NCBI RefSeq assembly: GCF_006980715.1
Contig: NZ_SBHN01000030.1
Coordinates: 1-37,419, forward strand
Length of the DNA: 37,419 nt
DNA from: Telmatospirillum sp. J64-1
Lineage (GTDB): Bacteria; Pseudomonadota; Alphaproteobacteria; Rhodospirillales; Magnetospirillaceae
Direction: 5' to 3'
The translations under genes were made by a program, and so were the position numbers. Shown piece by piece: positions 1-7,990 of the stretch. Numbering within the stretch: the stretch's first letter is position 1; every line of letters begins with the position of its first letter. The notes beneath the pieces are model-generated. The model was given only the letters and a program-made list of their open reading frames with translations. It had not been told where the DNA came from and ran no database searches.

Positions 1-1037
1 CCGCTGGTGCCGTTCAGGGTGTCGTTGCCCGAGCCGCCTTGGATCCAGCGCGTCGGCGCGCCCGATTCCGGCAGGGTCAGCAGGCCGTCATCCTGATCGG
101 GCGGCGAGGTCGGCTCAGGCGTCGGCTCAGGCGTCGGCTCGGGGGTCGGAGCAGGATTCTGCTGGGGAGGCTCCACCGGCATTTCACCGGGCGGCACGAC
201 AGCCCCGCCGGACTGGTAGTTCAGACCGACCTGCGAAGGCTTGACGAAATCGCCGCCGGCGGGATTACCCACGGTGATGTAGCCGTCATAAGGCAGATTC
301 GGCCAAGAGATCTGATCGCCGACGCGCACGGCCGCCATGTCGGAAGACAGCGAAACCTTGGGCCACACGGAATGTTCCTCGGCGCGCTGCCCGCCACGCT
401 CGGTCGCATGGACATTCTTCAGCGTGATCGGGAAAGGTGTCTGGTTGGCGCTGTCCAGGAACCAGTACTGGTAGCTGATCGCATCGCCGCCCGGAATGTA
501 GCGGACGTTCACATTCTCGAAATAGGCGCTGCCGGTGGCATGCTGCGGGGCGATGAAGAAGCCCTGGTAATTGGTCGAGCCGCTCACATTATAGAAGTGA
601 AGATTGCCGACCGGGCCCTGGGTCTGGAACATGTCGGCATGGACCGAGGCGCGGGTGCTGTTCATGTTCTCGATCAGCGAGTTCTGAACATAGACATCCG
701 GAGCCTTGCCCGAAGCGCCTGCGACGATGATCCCGTCGCGGGCAAAGGCGTTCTTGTTGTCGATATGCACGCCCTCGACCCAGACCGAGCCGTGGACGTT
801 GCGGAAGGCGAGAGTCCCGGTGCCGTCACCGCCTTCGGGGGCGAAGTGGCCGCCGACGACCTGGATGTTGCGCCCGCCATCAGTCTGCAGCTTGGGGAGC
901 GTGCGGGTTTCGGGAGACGCAATGAAGATTACGTCTTCGTTGGGGCCGAACTGCCAGTAAACCTTTCCCCCCGTCTTGCTCAGATCGATGATGGTGGGGT
1001 TCTGCATATTCGGGGGAGCCCAGCGCAAGTCGCTCAT
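1..1037 (-). CDS. RTX-type secreted beta-helix protein, paralog 1 (C-terminus beyond window)
   Basis: Partial gene running off the left edge; about 345 codons are visible. The ATG at 1037 begins MSDLRWAPP and has an AAGAGGAA ribosome site just upstream. The first 275 or so residues nearly match the downstream-numbered paralog (1451-3061) and show short G/N-rich strands such as GRNIQVVGGH, suggesting a right-handed parallel beta-helix. A Pro/Glu/Thr linker (PTPEPTPEPTPEPT) follows, then LPESGAPTRWIQG and the start of an RTX calcium-binding repeat (GGSGNDTLNGT) at the window edge. No N-terminal signal peptide is visible, as expected for a type I secretion substrate, and a type I exporter lies upstream. 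Function is not known; a polysaccharide-binding or -cleaving role is only a guess from the fold. The RTX identification rests partly on the complete paralog. Confidence 0.85.
   Translation of the reverse strand, partial: MSDLRWAPPNMQNPTIIDLSKTGGKVYWQFGPNEDVIFIASPETRTLPKLQTDGGRNIQVVGGHFAPEGGDGTGTLAFRNVHGSVWVEGVHIDNKNAFARDGIIVAGASGKAPDVYVQNSLIENMNSTRASVHADMFQTQGPVGNLHFYNVSGSTNYQGFFIAPQHATGSAYFENVNVRYIPGGDAISYQYWFLDSANQTPFPITLKNVHATERGGQRAEEHSVWPKVSLSSDMAAVRVGDQISWPNLPYDGYITVGNPAGGDFVKPSQVGLNYQSGGAVVPPGEMPVEPPQQNPAPTPEPTPEPTPEPTSPPDQDDGLLTLPESGAPTRWIQGGSGNDTLNGTS
109..144. repeat. Three 12-nt tandem repeats in the RTX paralog 1 linker
   Basis: The unit gtcggctcaggc occurs at 109-120 and 121-132, with a variant at 133-144. 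On the coding (minus) strand it encodes PEPT repeats. The unit is a multiple of three, so slippage would change linker length without breaking the frame. Confidence 0.8.
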
Positions 1038-1400
1038 CTTACCATTCCTCTTGGCAGTATACGGCAACGGCAGTAGCTCTTCGGTCTGCACGCCTTGCCT
1101 CTCTGGAGGACATCCTTACCCCGAAAGTCTAACGAAAAGTAAAAAAACATACCTCTTCCAGCTTAGACACAGAGACACATTAATGACACAGGCATGAATG
1201 AGCGGATTAAGCAGAAAAACAATTATCAGGCAAAATGAAATCTACCGCAGGGTGGAAACATATTATTTTTAGAGAACGTGGCATGGCAGGAGGTGCAGTC
1301 AGAATAGGCGCCTTTTTCCCGCCACATTTACTTCATCCCCACTCCCTCCACATAACCATCTATCACCTGCGGTTATTGGATCCGGCTCCTCAAAAGAAAA
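1038..1400. other. AT-rich intergenic and promoter region between the RTX paralogs
   Basis: I see no convincing gene in this stretch; open frames crossing it have no plausible protein features. It is clearly more AT-rich than its neighbours. It holds the upstream region of RTX paralog 1, including the conserved leader element at 1060-1109. Because the terminator at 1391-1424 separates the two RTX genes, paralog 1 probably has its own promoter here. I could not choose one promoter with confidence. Confidence 0.6.
1060..1109 (-). repeat. Conserved leader element, copy upstream of RTX paralog 1
   Basis: About 50 nt located 23 nt upstream of the start codon, nearly identical to 3083-3133 upstream of paralog 2. 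On the minus strand both copies contain AGAGAGGCA, GGCGT, AGAGCTAC and GCCGTTGCCGTA. Sequence on either side has diverged much more, so the element looks selected rather than merely copied. It could be a 5' UTR structure or a protein-binding site. The overall arrangement only vaguely recalls class I cyclic-di-GMP aptamers and is too short to be a standard one. Confidence 0.6.
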
Positions 1401-1424
1401 CGGGGGAGCCCGTAAGCTCCCCCG
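1391..1424 (-). terminator. Rho-independent terminator of RTX paralog 2
   Basis: The 9-bp stem CGGGGGAGC (1401-1409) pairs with GCTCCCCCG (1416-1424) across a 6-nt loop. On the minus strand it is followed by TTTTCTTTTG. It lies 27 nt past the stop codon of paralog 2. Confidence 0.9.
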
Positions 1425-1450
1425 CCTCAGAAGTCCGTTCCTGGATCGGA

Positions 1451-3061
1451 TCAGGCAACGCCCAACCAATGATCCACATAATCGGTCAGATCGCTGGCGT
1501 CGACGCCCTCGATGGTGGCCAGGGTATCACCGGCCTGGCCCGTGCCGGTGACATCGACCTTGACCAGGGTATCGTTGCCCTGCTGGACCAGCGAGACATA
1601 ATCGCCACCGGCCTTGGCATTGACACTCGACATCAGCGGCCGCAGGTCGAGCATGTCGCTGCCGACCTCGAAATTCTTGATGACGTCGCCCTTGTCGTCG
1701 ATCGAGGTGTAGACGAAGGTATCCGCCCCCGCCCCGGAATAGAGGGTGTCGGCCCCGGCGCCGCCGGTGATGACGTTGTCGCCATCCACCGCATGGATCA
1801 CATCATCGCCCTTGCTGCCGTTGATGATGTTGTCCAGCTCGTTGCCGTGCACAATGCCCGAGCGGCCCATGTTGAGGTTCTCGACATTGGCCGGCAGGCG
1901 GTAGTCGGCCCAGGTCTCGACGGTGTCGATGCCTTCGCCGGGATTCTCGATGATGACGTCGTCGGACTGGTTGATGACGTAGTAGTCGTCACCCTTGCCG
2001 CCGATGGCGGTGTCCTTGCCGCGGCCGCCATTGATGTAGTCGTTGCCGTCGGTGCCGTGCAGGGTGTCGTCGCGCATCGTGCCCCGGATCCAGGTCGTCG
2101 GCGCGCCCGATTCCGGCAGGTCGGCCGGCATGTCATCGGCGCTGTCGTTGGCCTGGTCCGGCTGCTGCTCGTCTCCGGCCATTGCAGCCGCTTCAGCCGC
2201 CGCCGCATCGCCGGAAGCATCGACGGTACCGGGCGACTTGTAGTTGATACCGACCTGCGAGGCCTTGGCGAAGTCGCCGCCGGTGGGGCCGCCCACGGTG
2301 ATGTGGCCATCATAGGGCAGGTCCGGCCAGGAAATCTTGTTGCCGTCGCGGACTGAAGCCATGTCCGAGGACATGGAGACCTTGGGCCAGACCGAATATT
2401 CCTCGGCGTTCTGGCCGGCACGTTCGGTCGCGTGGACATTCTTCAGCGTGACCGGGAAAGGCTGCTGGTCGGCGCTATCCAGGAACCAGTACTGGTAGCT
2501 GACCGCGTCACCGCCGGGAATGTAACGCATGTTCACATTCTCGAAATGGGCGCTGCCGGTGGCATGCTGCGGGGCGATGAAGAAGCCCTGGTAGTTGGTC
2601 GAGCCGGTCACATTGTAGAAGTGAAGATCACCGACCGGGCCCTGGGTCTGGAACACATCGGCATGGACCGAGGCGCGGGTGCTGTTCATGTTCTCGATCA
2701 GCGAGTTCTGAACATAGACATCCGGGGCCTTGCCCGAAGCACCGGCAACGAGAATGCCGTCGCGGGCGAAGGCGTTCTTGTTATCGATATGCACGCCCTC
2801 GACCCAGACCGAGCCATGGACATTGCGGAAGGCGAGAGTCCCGGTGCCGTCGCCGCCTTCCGGGGCGTAATGGCCGCCGACGACCTGGATATTGCGTCCG
2901 CCGTCCGTCTGCAGCTTGGGAAGCGTGCGGGTTTCCTCGGACGCGATGAAGAGCACGTCTTCGTTGGGGCCGAACTGCCAGAAGACCTTCCCATCCGTCT
3001 TGCTCAGATCGATGATGGTCGGGTTCTGCATCGTCGGGGGGGCCCAGCGCAAGTCGCTCAT
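1451..3061 (-). CDS. RTX-type secreted beta-helix protein, paralog 2 (complete, 536 aa)
   Basis: Complete 536-residue protein with no signal peptide. Residues 1-275 form the putative parallel beta-helix domain shared almost identically with paralog 1. Residues 280-315 are an Ala/Asp-rich linker unlike the PEPT linker of paralog 1. RTX-like calcium-binding repeats follow from about 331 to 445 (DDTLHGTDGNDYINGG, GGKGDDYY, GGAGADTLYSGAGADTF). The end resembles serralysin-type C-terminal domains (FVYTSIDDKGDVIKNFEVGS, 449-468), the usual place for a type I export signal. The neighbouring PrtD/HlyD-like exporter supports export. Start ATG at 3061, with GAGAGGTAAGG upstream. The molecular activity is unknown; no catalytic motif was recognised. 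Confidence 0.88.
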   Translation of the reverse strand: MSDLRWAPPTMQNPTIIDLSKTDGKVFWQFGPNEDVLFIASEETRTLPKLQTDGGRNIQVVGGHYAPEGGDGTGTLAFRNVHGSVWVEGVHIDNKNAFARDGILVAGASGKAPDVYVQNSLIENMNSTRASVHADVFQTQGPVGDLHFYNVTGSTNYQGFFIAPQHATGSAHFENVNMRYIPGGDAVSYQYWFLDSADQQPFPVTLKNVHATERAGQNAEEYSVWPKVSMSSDMASVRDGNKISWPDLPYDGHITVGGPTGGDFAKASQVGINYKSPGTVDASGDAAAAEAAAMAGDEQQPDQANDSADDMPADLPESGAPTTWIRGTMRDDTLHGTDGNDYINGGRGKDTAIGGKGDDYYVINQSDDVIIENPGEGIDTVETWADYRLPANVENLNMGRSGIVHGNELDNIINGSKGDDVIHAVDGDNVITGGAGADTLYSGAGADTFVYTSIDDKGDVIKNFEVGSDMLDLRPLMSSVNAKAGGDYVSLVQQGNDTLVKVDVTGTGQAGDTLATIEGVDASDLTDYVDHWLGVA

Positions 3062-3082
3062 TAACCTTACCTCTCAAATGTC

Positions 3083-3133
3083 TACGGCAACGGCGGTAGC
3101 TCTTTGGCTTGATACGCCCTGCCTCTCTGTAGG
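3083..3133 (-). repeat. Conserved leader element, copy upstream of RTX paralog 2
   Basis: Second copy of the element at 1060-1109, 21 nt upstream of the paralog 2 start codon. The two copies differ at a handful of positions and by one indel, while the ribosome-site region below and the promoter region above differ strongly. Confidence 0.6.
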
Positions 3134-3280
3134 TATTTCTATCTTTTAAACGTTAAGAAATGGTTAATTTTTATATAAAGTGATAGACCATTTTAAGTAT
3201 CAATGAGAGTGAATTCCAAGATACTCCAATTAATATTTTTATAATCCACATGATGACCCAATATGCCATCGAATGGATAA
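3134..3280 (-). promoter_or_regulatory. AT-rich promoter region of RTX paralog 2
   Basis: Very AT-rich DNA between the exporter terminator and the leader element of RTX paralog 2. It contains an imperfect inverted repeat, AAATGGT (3158-3164) and ACCATTT (3187-3193), spaced about 22 nt, which may be an operator. No single promoter could be chosen by eye. Confidence 0.45.
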
Positions 3281-3311
3281 GAAAAAACCCCGGACGAGCT
3301 CTCGTCCGGGG
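3275..3311 (-). terminator. Rho-independent terminator of the type I exporter operon
   Basis: A GC-rich stem of about 10-11 bp, CCCCGGACGAG (3288-3298) with CTCGTCCGGGG (3301-3311). On the minus strand it is followed by TTTTTTCTTATCC. It ends the exporter transcript before the RTX genes, so exporter and substrates are probably transcribed separately. Confidence 0.92.
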
Positions 3312-3364
3312 CAATTTCATGCTGGGAAATAAGGGTGCAGGTTGAGGAAAGACTTCCCCTTCCC

Positions 3365-4720
3365 TCACCGTTCCTTGAGGGACAGCGCGAAGCCGTCCTG
3401 AAGCGGCTTGATCATGTAGCTCAGCGCCGTACGGCTGCCGGTCTTGACCAGGACGTCCACCGGCATCCCCGGCGTCAGGCGATGATCGGCCAGCTTCGCC
3501 TCTTCCTCCTTCGAAACCTCGACGCGGGCCAGATAATAGGACCGGTCGGGATTGCGCGGATCGGTGATGCGGTCGGCCGAGACGGTGGTGACCATGCCCT
3601 CGATCACCGGCGTGGTGCGCGCATTCAGGGTGTTGAAGCGGATTTCGGCATAACGCCCTTCCACCACAGCCTCGATATCCTGGGGCGACAGTTTGGCCTC
3701 TATCACCAGGCGGTCATCGTCGGGCACGATATCCATCAGCTTGGCACCGGCGGGAATGACGCCACCTTCGGTGAAGATCTGCATGTCCTGCACCACACCC
3801 GAGACCGGGGCGGTCACTTGTAGGCGGGTCGACACGTCCAGGGCGGCGATGAATTCCTCGGCCAGGGTGTTGGCCTTGGCCTGGGCCTCGCGCAGTTCGG
3901 AAACCACCGTTTCGCGGAAGCGCTGGCGGGTCTGGAAAATCTCCAGCCGGGTTTCACCGATGCTTCTCTCGGCCCGCGAAATGGCGCCCTGCTCGATGGC
4001 TGCGTCGCCCTGGATTTCAGCCAACAGGCGTTCCTGGGCCAGCAGGCGGTTGCGCGGATAGAAGCCCTTCCGGGCCAGTTCCCGCAAGCCTTCCAGTTCG
4101 CTTTCCAGCAATTCCGCCTGACGGTTCTTGGAATCCCGCTGCTGGGTCCGGGCCTGCACATCGGCCTGAAGCTGGGAGATGCGCTGCTCCAGGATCGCCA
4201 TCTGCCCCGACAACGAACGGCGGCGTTCCTCGAACTGGCTGCGCTGGCTCTCCAGGATCTCGGCGATCTTGGGATTATGCTTGGCCTGTTCCAGCAGTTC
4301 GGGGGGGAATTCCACCTGTCCCTTCTCGTCGCGTTCCGAGACCAGGCGGGCCTCCAGGGCGCGCATGTCGGCAAGCTGGACTTCCACCGAAGACAGGATC
4401 GAGGATTGGCGGGCGCCATCCAGACGTATCAGCACGTCGCCCTGCTTGACCCGGTCGCCATCCTTGACCAGCAATTGCGAGACGATGCCGCCTTCCAGAT
4501 GCTGCACGGTCTTGCGCTTGCTCTCGACCACCAGCTGGCCCTGGGCGACCACCGCACTGTCAAGCGGCGCCACCGCCGCCCAGCTTCCGAAGCCGCCGAA
4601 AGCGATGCCGATGACGGCCAGCCCGATCATGGCCGGACGGCGGAAGTCGGAGGGGGCCTTCGGCTCGTGCTCGATGACCGACGGCGGCTCGTAGACGGAA
4701 GGAAGGGTGTTCTTGCTCAT
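3365..4720 (-). CDS. Type I secretion membrane fusion protein, HlyD/PrtE family
   Basis: Periplasmic adaptor of a type I secretion system; it links the inner-membrane ABC exporter to an outer-membrane TolC-like channel, which is not in this window. The 451 residues have the usual family layout: a short cytoplasmic tail, one membrane segment at about 29-50, then the lipoyl-like motif VQHLEGGIVSQLLVKDGDRV (about 73-92). A long coiled coil fills the middle, and a C-terminal beta-barrel part is marked by APVSGVVQDMQIFTEGGVI. The ATG at 4720 overlaps the stop of the upstream ABC gene (TGATG), so the pair is translationally coupled. A terminator lies 54 nt downstream. Family assignment is secure; the substrate is inferred from the adjacent RTX genes. 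Confidence 0.95.
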   Translation of the reverse strand: MSKNTLPSVYEPPSVIEHEPKAPSDFRRPAMIGLAVIGIAFGGFGSWAAVAPLDSAVVAQGQLVVESKRKTVQHLEGGIVSQLLVKDGDRVKQGDVLIRLDGARQSSILSSVEVQLADMRALEARLVSERDEKGQVEFPPELLEQAKHNPKIAEILESQRSQFEERRRSLSGQMAILEQRISQLQADVQARTQQRDSKNRQAELLESELEGLRELARKGFYPRNRLLAQERLLAEIQGDAAIEQGAISRAERSIGETRLEIFQTRQRFRETVVSELREAQAKANTLAEEFIAALDVSTRLQVTAPVSGVVQDMQIFTEGGVIPAGAKLMDIVPDDDRLVIEAKLSPQDIEAVVEGRYAEIRFNTLNARTTPVIEGMVTTVSADRITDPRNPDRSYYLARVEVSKEEEAKLADHRLTPGMPVDVLVKTGSRTALSYMIKPLQDGFALSLKER

Positions 4721-6474
4721 CAGGAACCAACCTTGGCAGGAGAAGTGGAGCCATTCTGGCGGCGGGCGGCGACGGCGGCACCGTCTTGCGAGGCCACCAC
4801 TTGGGGCCGGGACAGGCGCTGCAACACTTCGTCGCGGTCGCCGAACATTTCGACCTGGCCGTCACGCATCACCAGGATCTTGTTCACCGCGCCCAGGATG
4901 CTCAGGCGGTGGGTGACGACCACGGCGGTGGCCTTGCGCTTGCGCAGGCTGTTGACGGCCCCGATCAGGGCCTGCTCGCCGGCGGTGTCCAGGTTCGAGT
5001 TGGGCTCGTCCAGAACCACCAGGGCCGGGTCGCCATACAGGGCGCGGGCAAGGCCGATGCGCTGGCGCTGACCGCCCGACAGGGCCTGGCCGAAGGCGCC
5101 GATGGGGGTGTCGTAGCCTTCGGGCAGGCGCAGGATCATCTCGTGGACCCCGGCCTGCATGGCCGCCTGCACCACCTTGTCGGCCTCGATTTCATTGAAG
5201 CGGGCGATATTGTCGGCGACGCTTCCGTCGAACAATTCCACGTCCTGCGGCAGGTAGCCGATATACTGGCCCAACTGGTCGCGGTTCCAGTTGCCGATCT
5301 CGTTGCCGTCAAGGCGGATGCTGCCGGCCAGGTTCGGCCAGACGCCGACCAGAAGGCGGGCCAGGGTGGACTTGCCGGCCGCCGAGGGGCCGACCACACC
5401 CAGCACGTCGCCGGGCTCCAGCTCGAAGCTGATGTCGCGCACCACCGGGGACTTGGCGCCGGGAGGAACCGCCAGGGCGCGTTCCACCGACAGATGGCCC
5501 TCGGGCACCGGTAGCTTCATCGGCTCGCGCATGTCCTCGGTCGAGGACAGCAGGTCTTCCAGGCGCTTCCAGGCCATGCGGGCCGAGACGAACCCCTTCC
5601 ACTGACCCACCGCCATTTCGACCGGGGCCAGGGCGCGGCCCATGATGATGGAGGCGGCGATGATCGCGCCGGGAGTGATGTCGCCATTGATGGCCAGCCA
5701 GGCGCCCGTACCGAGGATGGCGATCTGCAGGAACTGACGCACCGCCTTCGAGGTCGCCAGCAGCGCGCCGCTGCGGTCGGCGGCCAAGCTCTGGGCATGC
5801 AGGCCGCGCTCGTGGCGGCGCTGCCAGCGGCGCAGCAGGCCCGGCAGCAGGCCCATGGCCGAGATCACTTCGGCATTGCGCAGCGAGGTTTCGGCATAAT
5901 GGCCGGCAGCCATGGATTCACGGCTGGCATCCTCGTGCTGGCGGCGGGTGGCGAATTCGTTGACGGCGGCCAGGCCGAAAATGACCAGGGCGCCGATCAG
6001 CGAGACGGTGCCCAGCATCGGATGCAGCATGAAGCAGACGCCCAGGAACAGCGGCACCCAGGGGGCATCGCAGAAGACCAGGAATGCCGGACCGGCGCCG
6101 AAGGCGCGCAGGGTTTCCAGGTCACGCAGCGACTGGTGATGGGCACCGCCGGGCTGATCCAGCGTGCGGCGGAAGACGGCACCGAAAACACGGTTGCGCA
6201 GGGCGTTCTCGAACATCACGCCGACGCGGATCATGACCCGCGAGCGCACGCCGTCCAGGGCTGCCATCACGCCCAGCATGACCAGGGCGATCAGGGTCAG
6301 CGCCACGAGCGTCCCTTCGCTCCGGCTCGCCAGAACGCGGTCATAGACCTGCAGCATGTAGAGTGGAGAGACGAACAGCAGCAGATTGACAAACAGGCTG
6401 AAAATGGCCGTTGCGTAAAGGCCTCCGCGACAGGCATATACTGCCCTGCGCAGCTCGGTCTTGACTATCTTCAC
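4720..6474 (-). CDS. Type I secretion ABC transporter (permease-ATPase), PrtD family
   Basis: Inner-membrane exporter combining a six-helix permease and an ATPase. I chose the GTG at 6474 (about 584 residues), because MKIVKTELRRAVYACRGGLY matches the usual PrtD N-terminus and AAGGGAG lies about 10 nt upstream. An ATG at 6603 would add 43 residues of atypical sequence. The membrane domain shows SPLYMLQVYDRVL, typical of protease/lipase exporters. In the ATPase, Walker A is GPSAAGKS (362-369), the signature is LSGGQ (465-469) and Walker B is LVVLDEP (485-491), followed by the switch histidine in VVVTHR. There is no N-terminal C39 peptidase domain, which fits substrates with C-terminal signals. 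It is coupled to the HlyD-like gene; the likely cargo is the pair of RTX proteins. Confidence 0.94.
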   Translation of the reverse strand: MKIVKTELRRAVYACRGGLYATAIFSLFVNLLLFVSPLYMLQVYDRVLASRSEGTLVALTLIALVMLGVMAALDGVRSRVMIRVGVMFENALRNRVFGAVFRRTLDQPGGAHHQSLRDLETLRAFGAGPAFLVFCDAPWVPLFLGVCFMLHPMLGTVSLIGALVIFGLAAVNEFATRRQHEDASRESMAAGHYAETSLRNAEVISAMGLLPGLLRRWQRRHERGLHAQSLAADRSGALLATSKAVRQFLQIAILGTGAWLAINGDITPGAIIAASIIMGRALAPVEMAVGQWKGFVSARMAWKRLEDLLSSTEDMREPMKLPVPEGHLSVERALAVPPGAKSPVVRDISFELEPGDVLGVVGPSAAGKSTLARLLVGVWPNLAGSIRLDGNEIGNWNRDQLGQYIGYLPQDVELFDGSVADNIARFNEIEADKVVQAAMQAGVHEMILRLPEGYDTPIGAFGQALSGGQRQRIGLARALYGDPALVVLDEPNSNLDTAGEQALIGAVNSLRKRKATAVVVTHRLSILGAVNKILVMRDGQVEMFGDRDEVLQRLSRPQVVASQDGAAVAARRQNGSTSPAKVGS

Positions 6475-6684
6475 GGCTGAATCGCTCCCTTGGGGCTGTG
6501 GATGAAGTCCGCTTCGGAAGTCCAAGGCATCCTCGTGGCGGGTTGGAACTTCTGTCGCTGCGGATGAAATATCGCCCAAGAGCAATACGCCGTTTACCAA
6601 CAAGTAATAAAACGCGAATCTGGATTACCTCCTTCTGGATATCCACTAAGCTCCTGAACCGATTAAAGAAAAGAGCGCGACCTA

Positions 6685-6714
6685 CCTATCTGGAGGTACC
6701 TCCGCCGGGATAGG
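6685..6714. promoter_or_regulatory. Nested palindrome between exporter and MFS genes
   Basis: The perfect 12-bp palindrome GGAGGTACCTCC (6692-6703) is enclosed by a second inverted repeat, CCTATC (6685-6690) and GATAGG (6709-6714). It lies 35 bp before the MFS start codon, in the intergenic region shared with the divergent type I exporter operon. It may be an operator for a dimeric repressor or a leader hairpin; no U-tract follows, so it is not a typical terminator. Confidence 0.5.
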
Positions 6715-6748
6715 CTTAAAATGGTTCTAGGATTGAAGTTCCTGCGTA

Positions 6749-7990
6749 ATGGTCGGTATGATGTGGCTTCGCCGATCTTTCTGCCGGACAAGTCCCATCG
6801 TGCAAAATACACATCCGCCTGTCGCGGCAATCATCGCCGCCACGGCCGTAGGGCCTTTTGCCCTGAATGTTTTCATGCCGTCGATGCCGGGGCTGCAAAC
6901 CGCCTTCTCCACCGATTACGGCACCGTCCAGCTGACTTTGACCCTGTTCCTGGCAGGCATGGCCGTGGCGCAGTTGGTCCATGGCCCCCTGTCCGACAGG
7001 TTCGGCCGCCGCCCGGTGCTGCTGTGGGGGCTGGCCTTGTGCCTGGCCGCCAGCCTGGCCGGGGCGGTGGCGGCGGGAATCGGCATGCTGGTCCTGGCCC
7101 GCGTGGTCCAGGCGGTGGGGGGATCGGCGGGCATGGTGGTGGGCCGCGTCATCCTGCGCGACCTCTATTCCCGCGACAAAGCCGCCAGCATGTTGGCCTA
7201 TGTGACCATGGCGATGGTGGTCATGCCCATGATCGCCCCGGCGGTCGGCGGCTTCCTGGACGAATGGTTCGGCTGGCGGGCGAGCTTCCTGGCCGTGGCG
7301 GCCCTGTCGGCCGCCGTCCTGGCCATCACCGCCCTGACCGTCGGCGAGACCAATCACAATCGCCAGTCCCTGCCCGGCTTGGCACCCATGCTCGCCAGCT
7401 ACGGCATGCTGCTGCGCAAGCCGGCCTTCTGCTTCTATTCGGCGCAGCTCGGCTTTTCCACGGCGGTCTTTTTCTCGTTCCTGGGCGGCGCCCCCTATGT
7501 AATGCTGGAACTGATGGGCCGCCCGCCCAGTGAATACGGCCTTTATTTCGCCCTGTCGGCCCTGGGATACATGCTGGGCAATTTCGTCGCCGGCCGCCGT
7601 TCATCCCAATGGGGCAACTGGCGCATGATCGGGATCGGGACCACCTGCACCCTGGTGGGCGGATTGCTGCTTTTCGCCCAGATGGCCGCAGGCCTGCTGA
7701 CTCCCCTGGGCATGTTCATCGCCATGGCCGTGATCACCTGCGGCAATGGCATGAGCCTGCCCAACGGTCTGGCGGGGGCGGTCAGCGTCGAACCACGCGC
7801 CGCCGGTGCCGCCTCGGGCCTCGCGGGCTTCCTCCAGATGGCCCTGGGCGCCGTGGCCAGCCTGTGGGTCGGTCATCTCCTGAAGGATACCGCTTGGCCG
7901 CTGGTCCTCTTCATGCTGGGAGCCGCCATTCTGGCGTTTCTCTCCTGGCTGCTGTCTCCCAAGGAAGAACCCAACGAGGAGAAGGGATGA
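6749..7990 (+). CDS. MFS transporter, Bcr/CflA drug-efflux family
   Basis: Inner-membrane proton-driven efflux protein of about 413 residues with 12 predicted membrane segments. The loop after helix 2 carries the MFS signature GPLSDRFGRRPVLLWG, and the first helix reads AVGPFALNVFMPSMPGLQ, close to Bcr/CflA proteins. The start is uncertain: the ATG at 6749 has no clear ribosome site, and a GTG at 6800 (VQNTHPPVAAII) would give a more typical N-terminus. The stop overlaps the ATG of the DUF3750 gene (ATGA), so the two are coupled. The substrate is not predictable; drug or metabolite export is family knowledge only. Confidence 0.9.
   Translation: MVGMMWLRRSFCRTSPIVQNTHPPVAAIIAATAVGPFALNVFMPSMPGLQTAFSTDYGTVQLTLTLFLAGMAVAQLVHGPLSDRFGRRPVLLWGLALCLAASLAGAVAAGIGMLVLARVVQAVGGSAGMVVGRVILRDLYSRDKAASMLAYVTMAMVVMPMIAPAVGGFLDEWFGWRASFLAVAALSAAVLAITALTVGETNHNRQSLPGLAPMLASYGMLLRKPAFCFYSAQLGFSTAVFFSFLGGAPYVMLELMGRPPSEYGLYFALSALGYMLGNFVAGRRSSQWGNWRMIGIGTTCTLVGGLLLFAQMAAGLLTPLGMFIAMAVITCGNGMSLPNGLAGAVSVEPRAAGAASGLAGFLQMALGAVASLWVGHLLKDTAWPLVLFMLGAAILAFLSWLLSPKEEPNEEKG

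Noticed and set aside
45-75. LPESG in both RTX paralogs, similar to a sortase LPxTG motif
   Set aside because: It is internal, lacks a following membrane segment and charged tail, and the organism is Gram-negative. It is the linker/RTX junction.
1060-1109. Class I cyclic-di-GMP riboswitch in the RTX leaders
   Set aside because: Only fragments resemble the aptamer; the element is about 50 nt, too short, and a three-way junction cannot be drawn.
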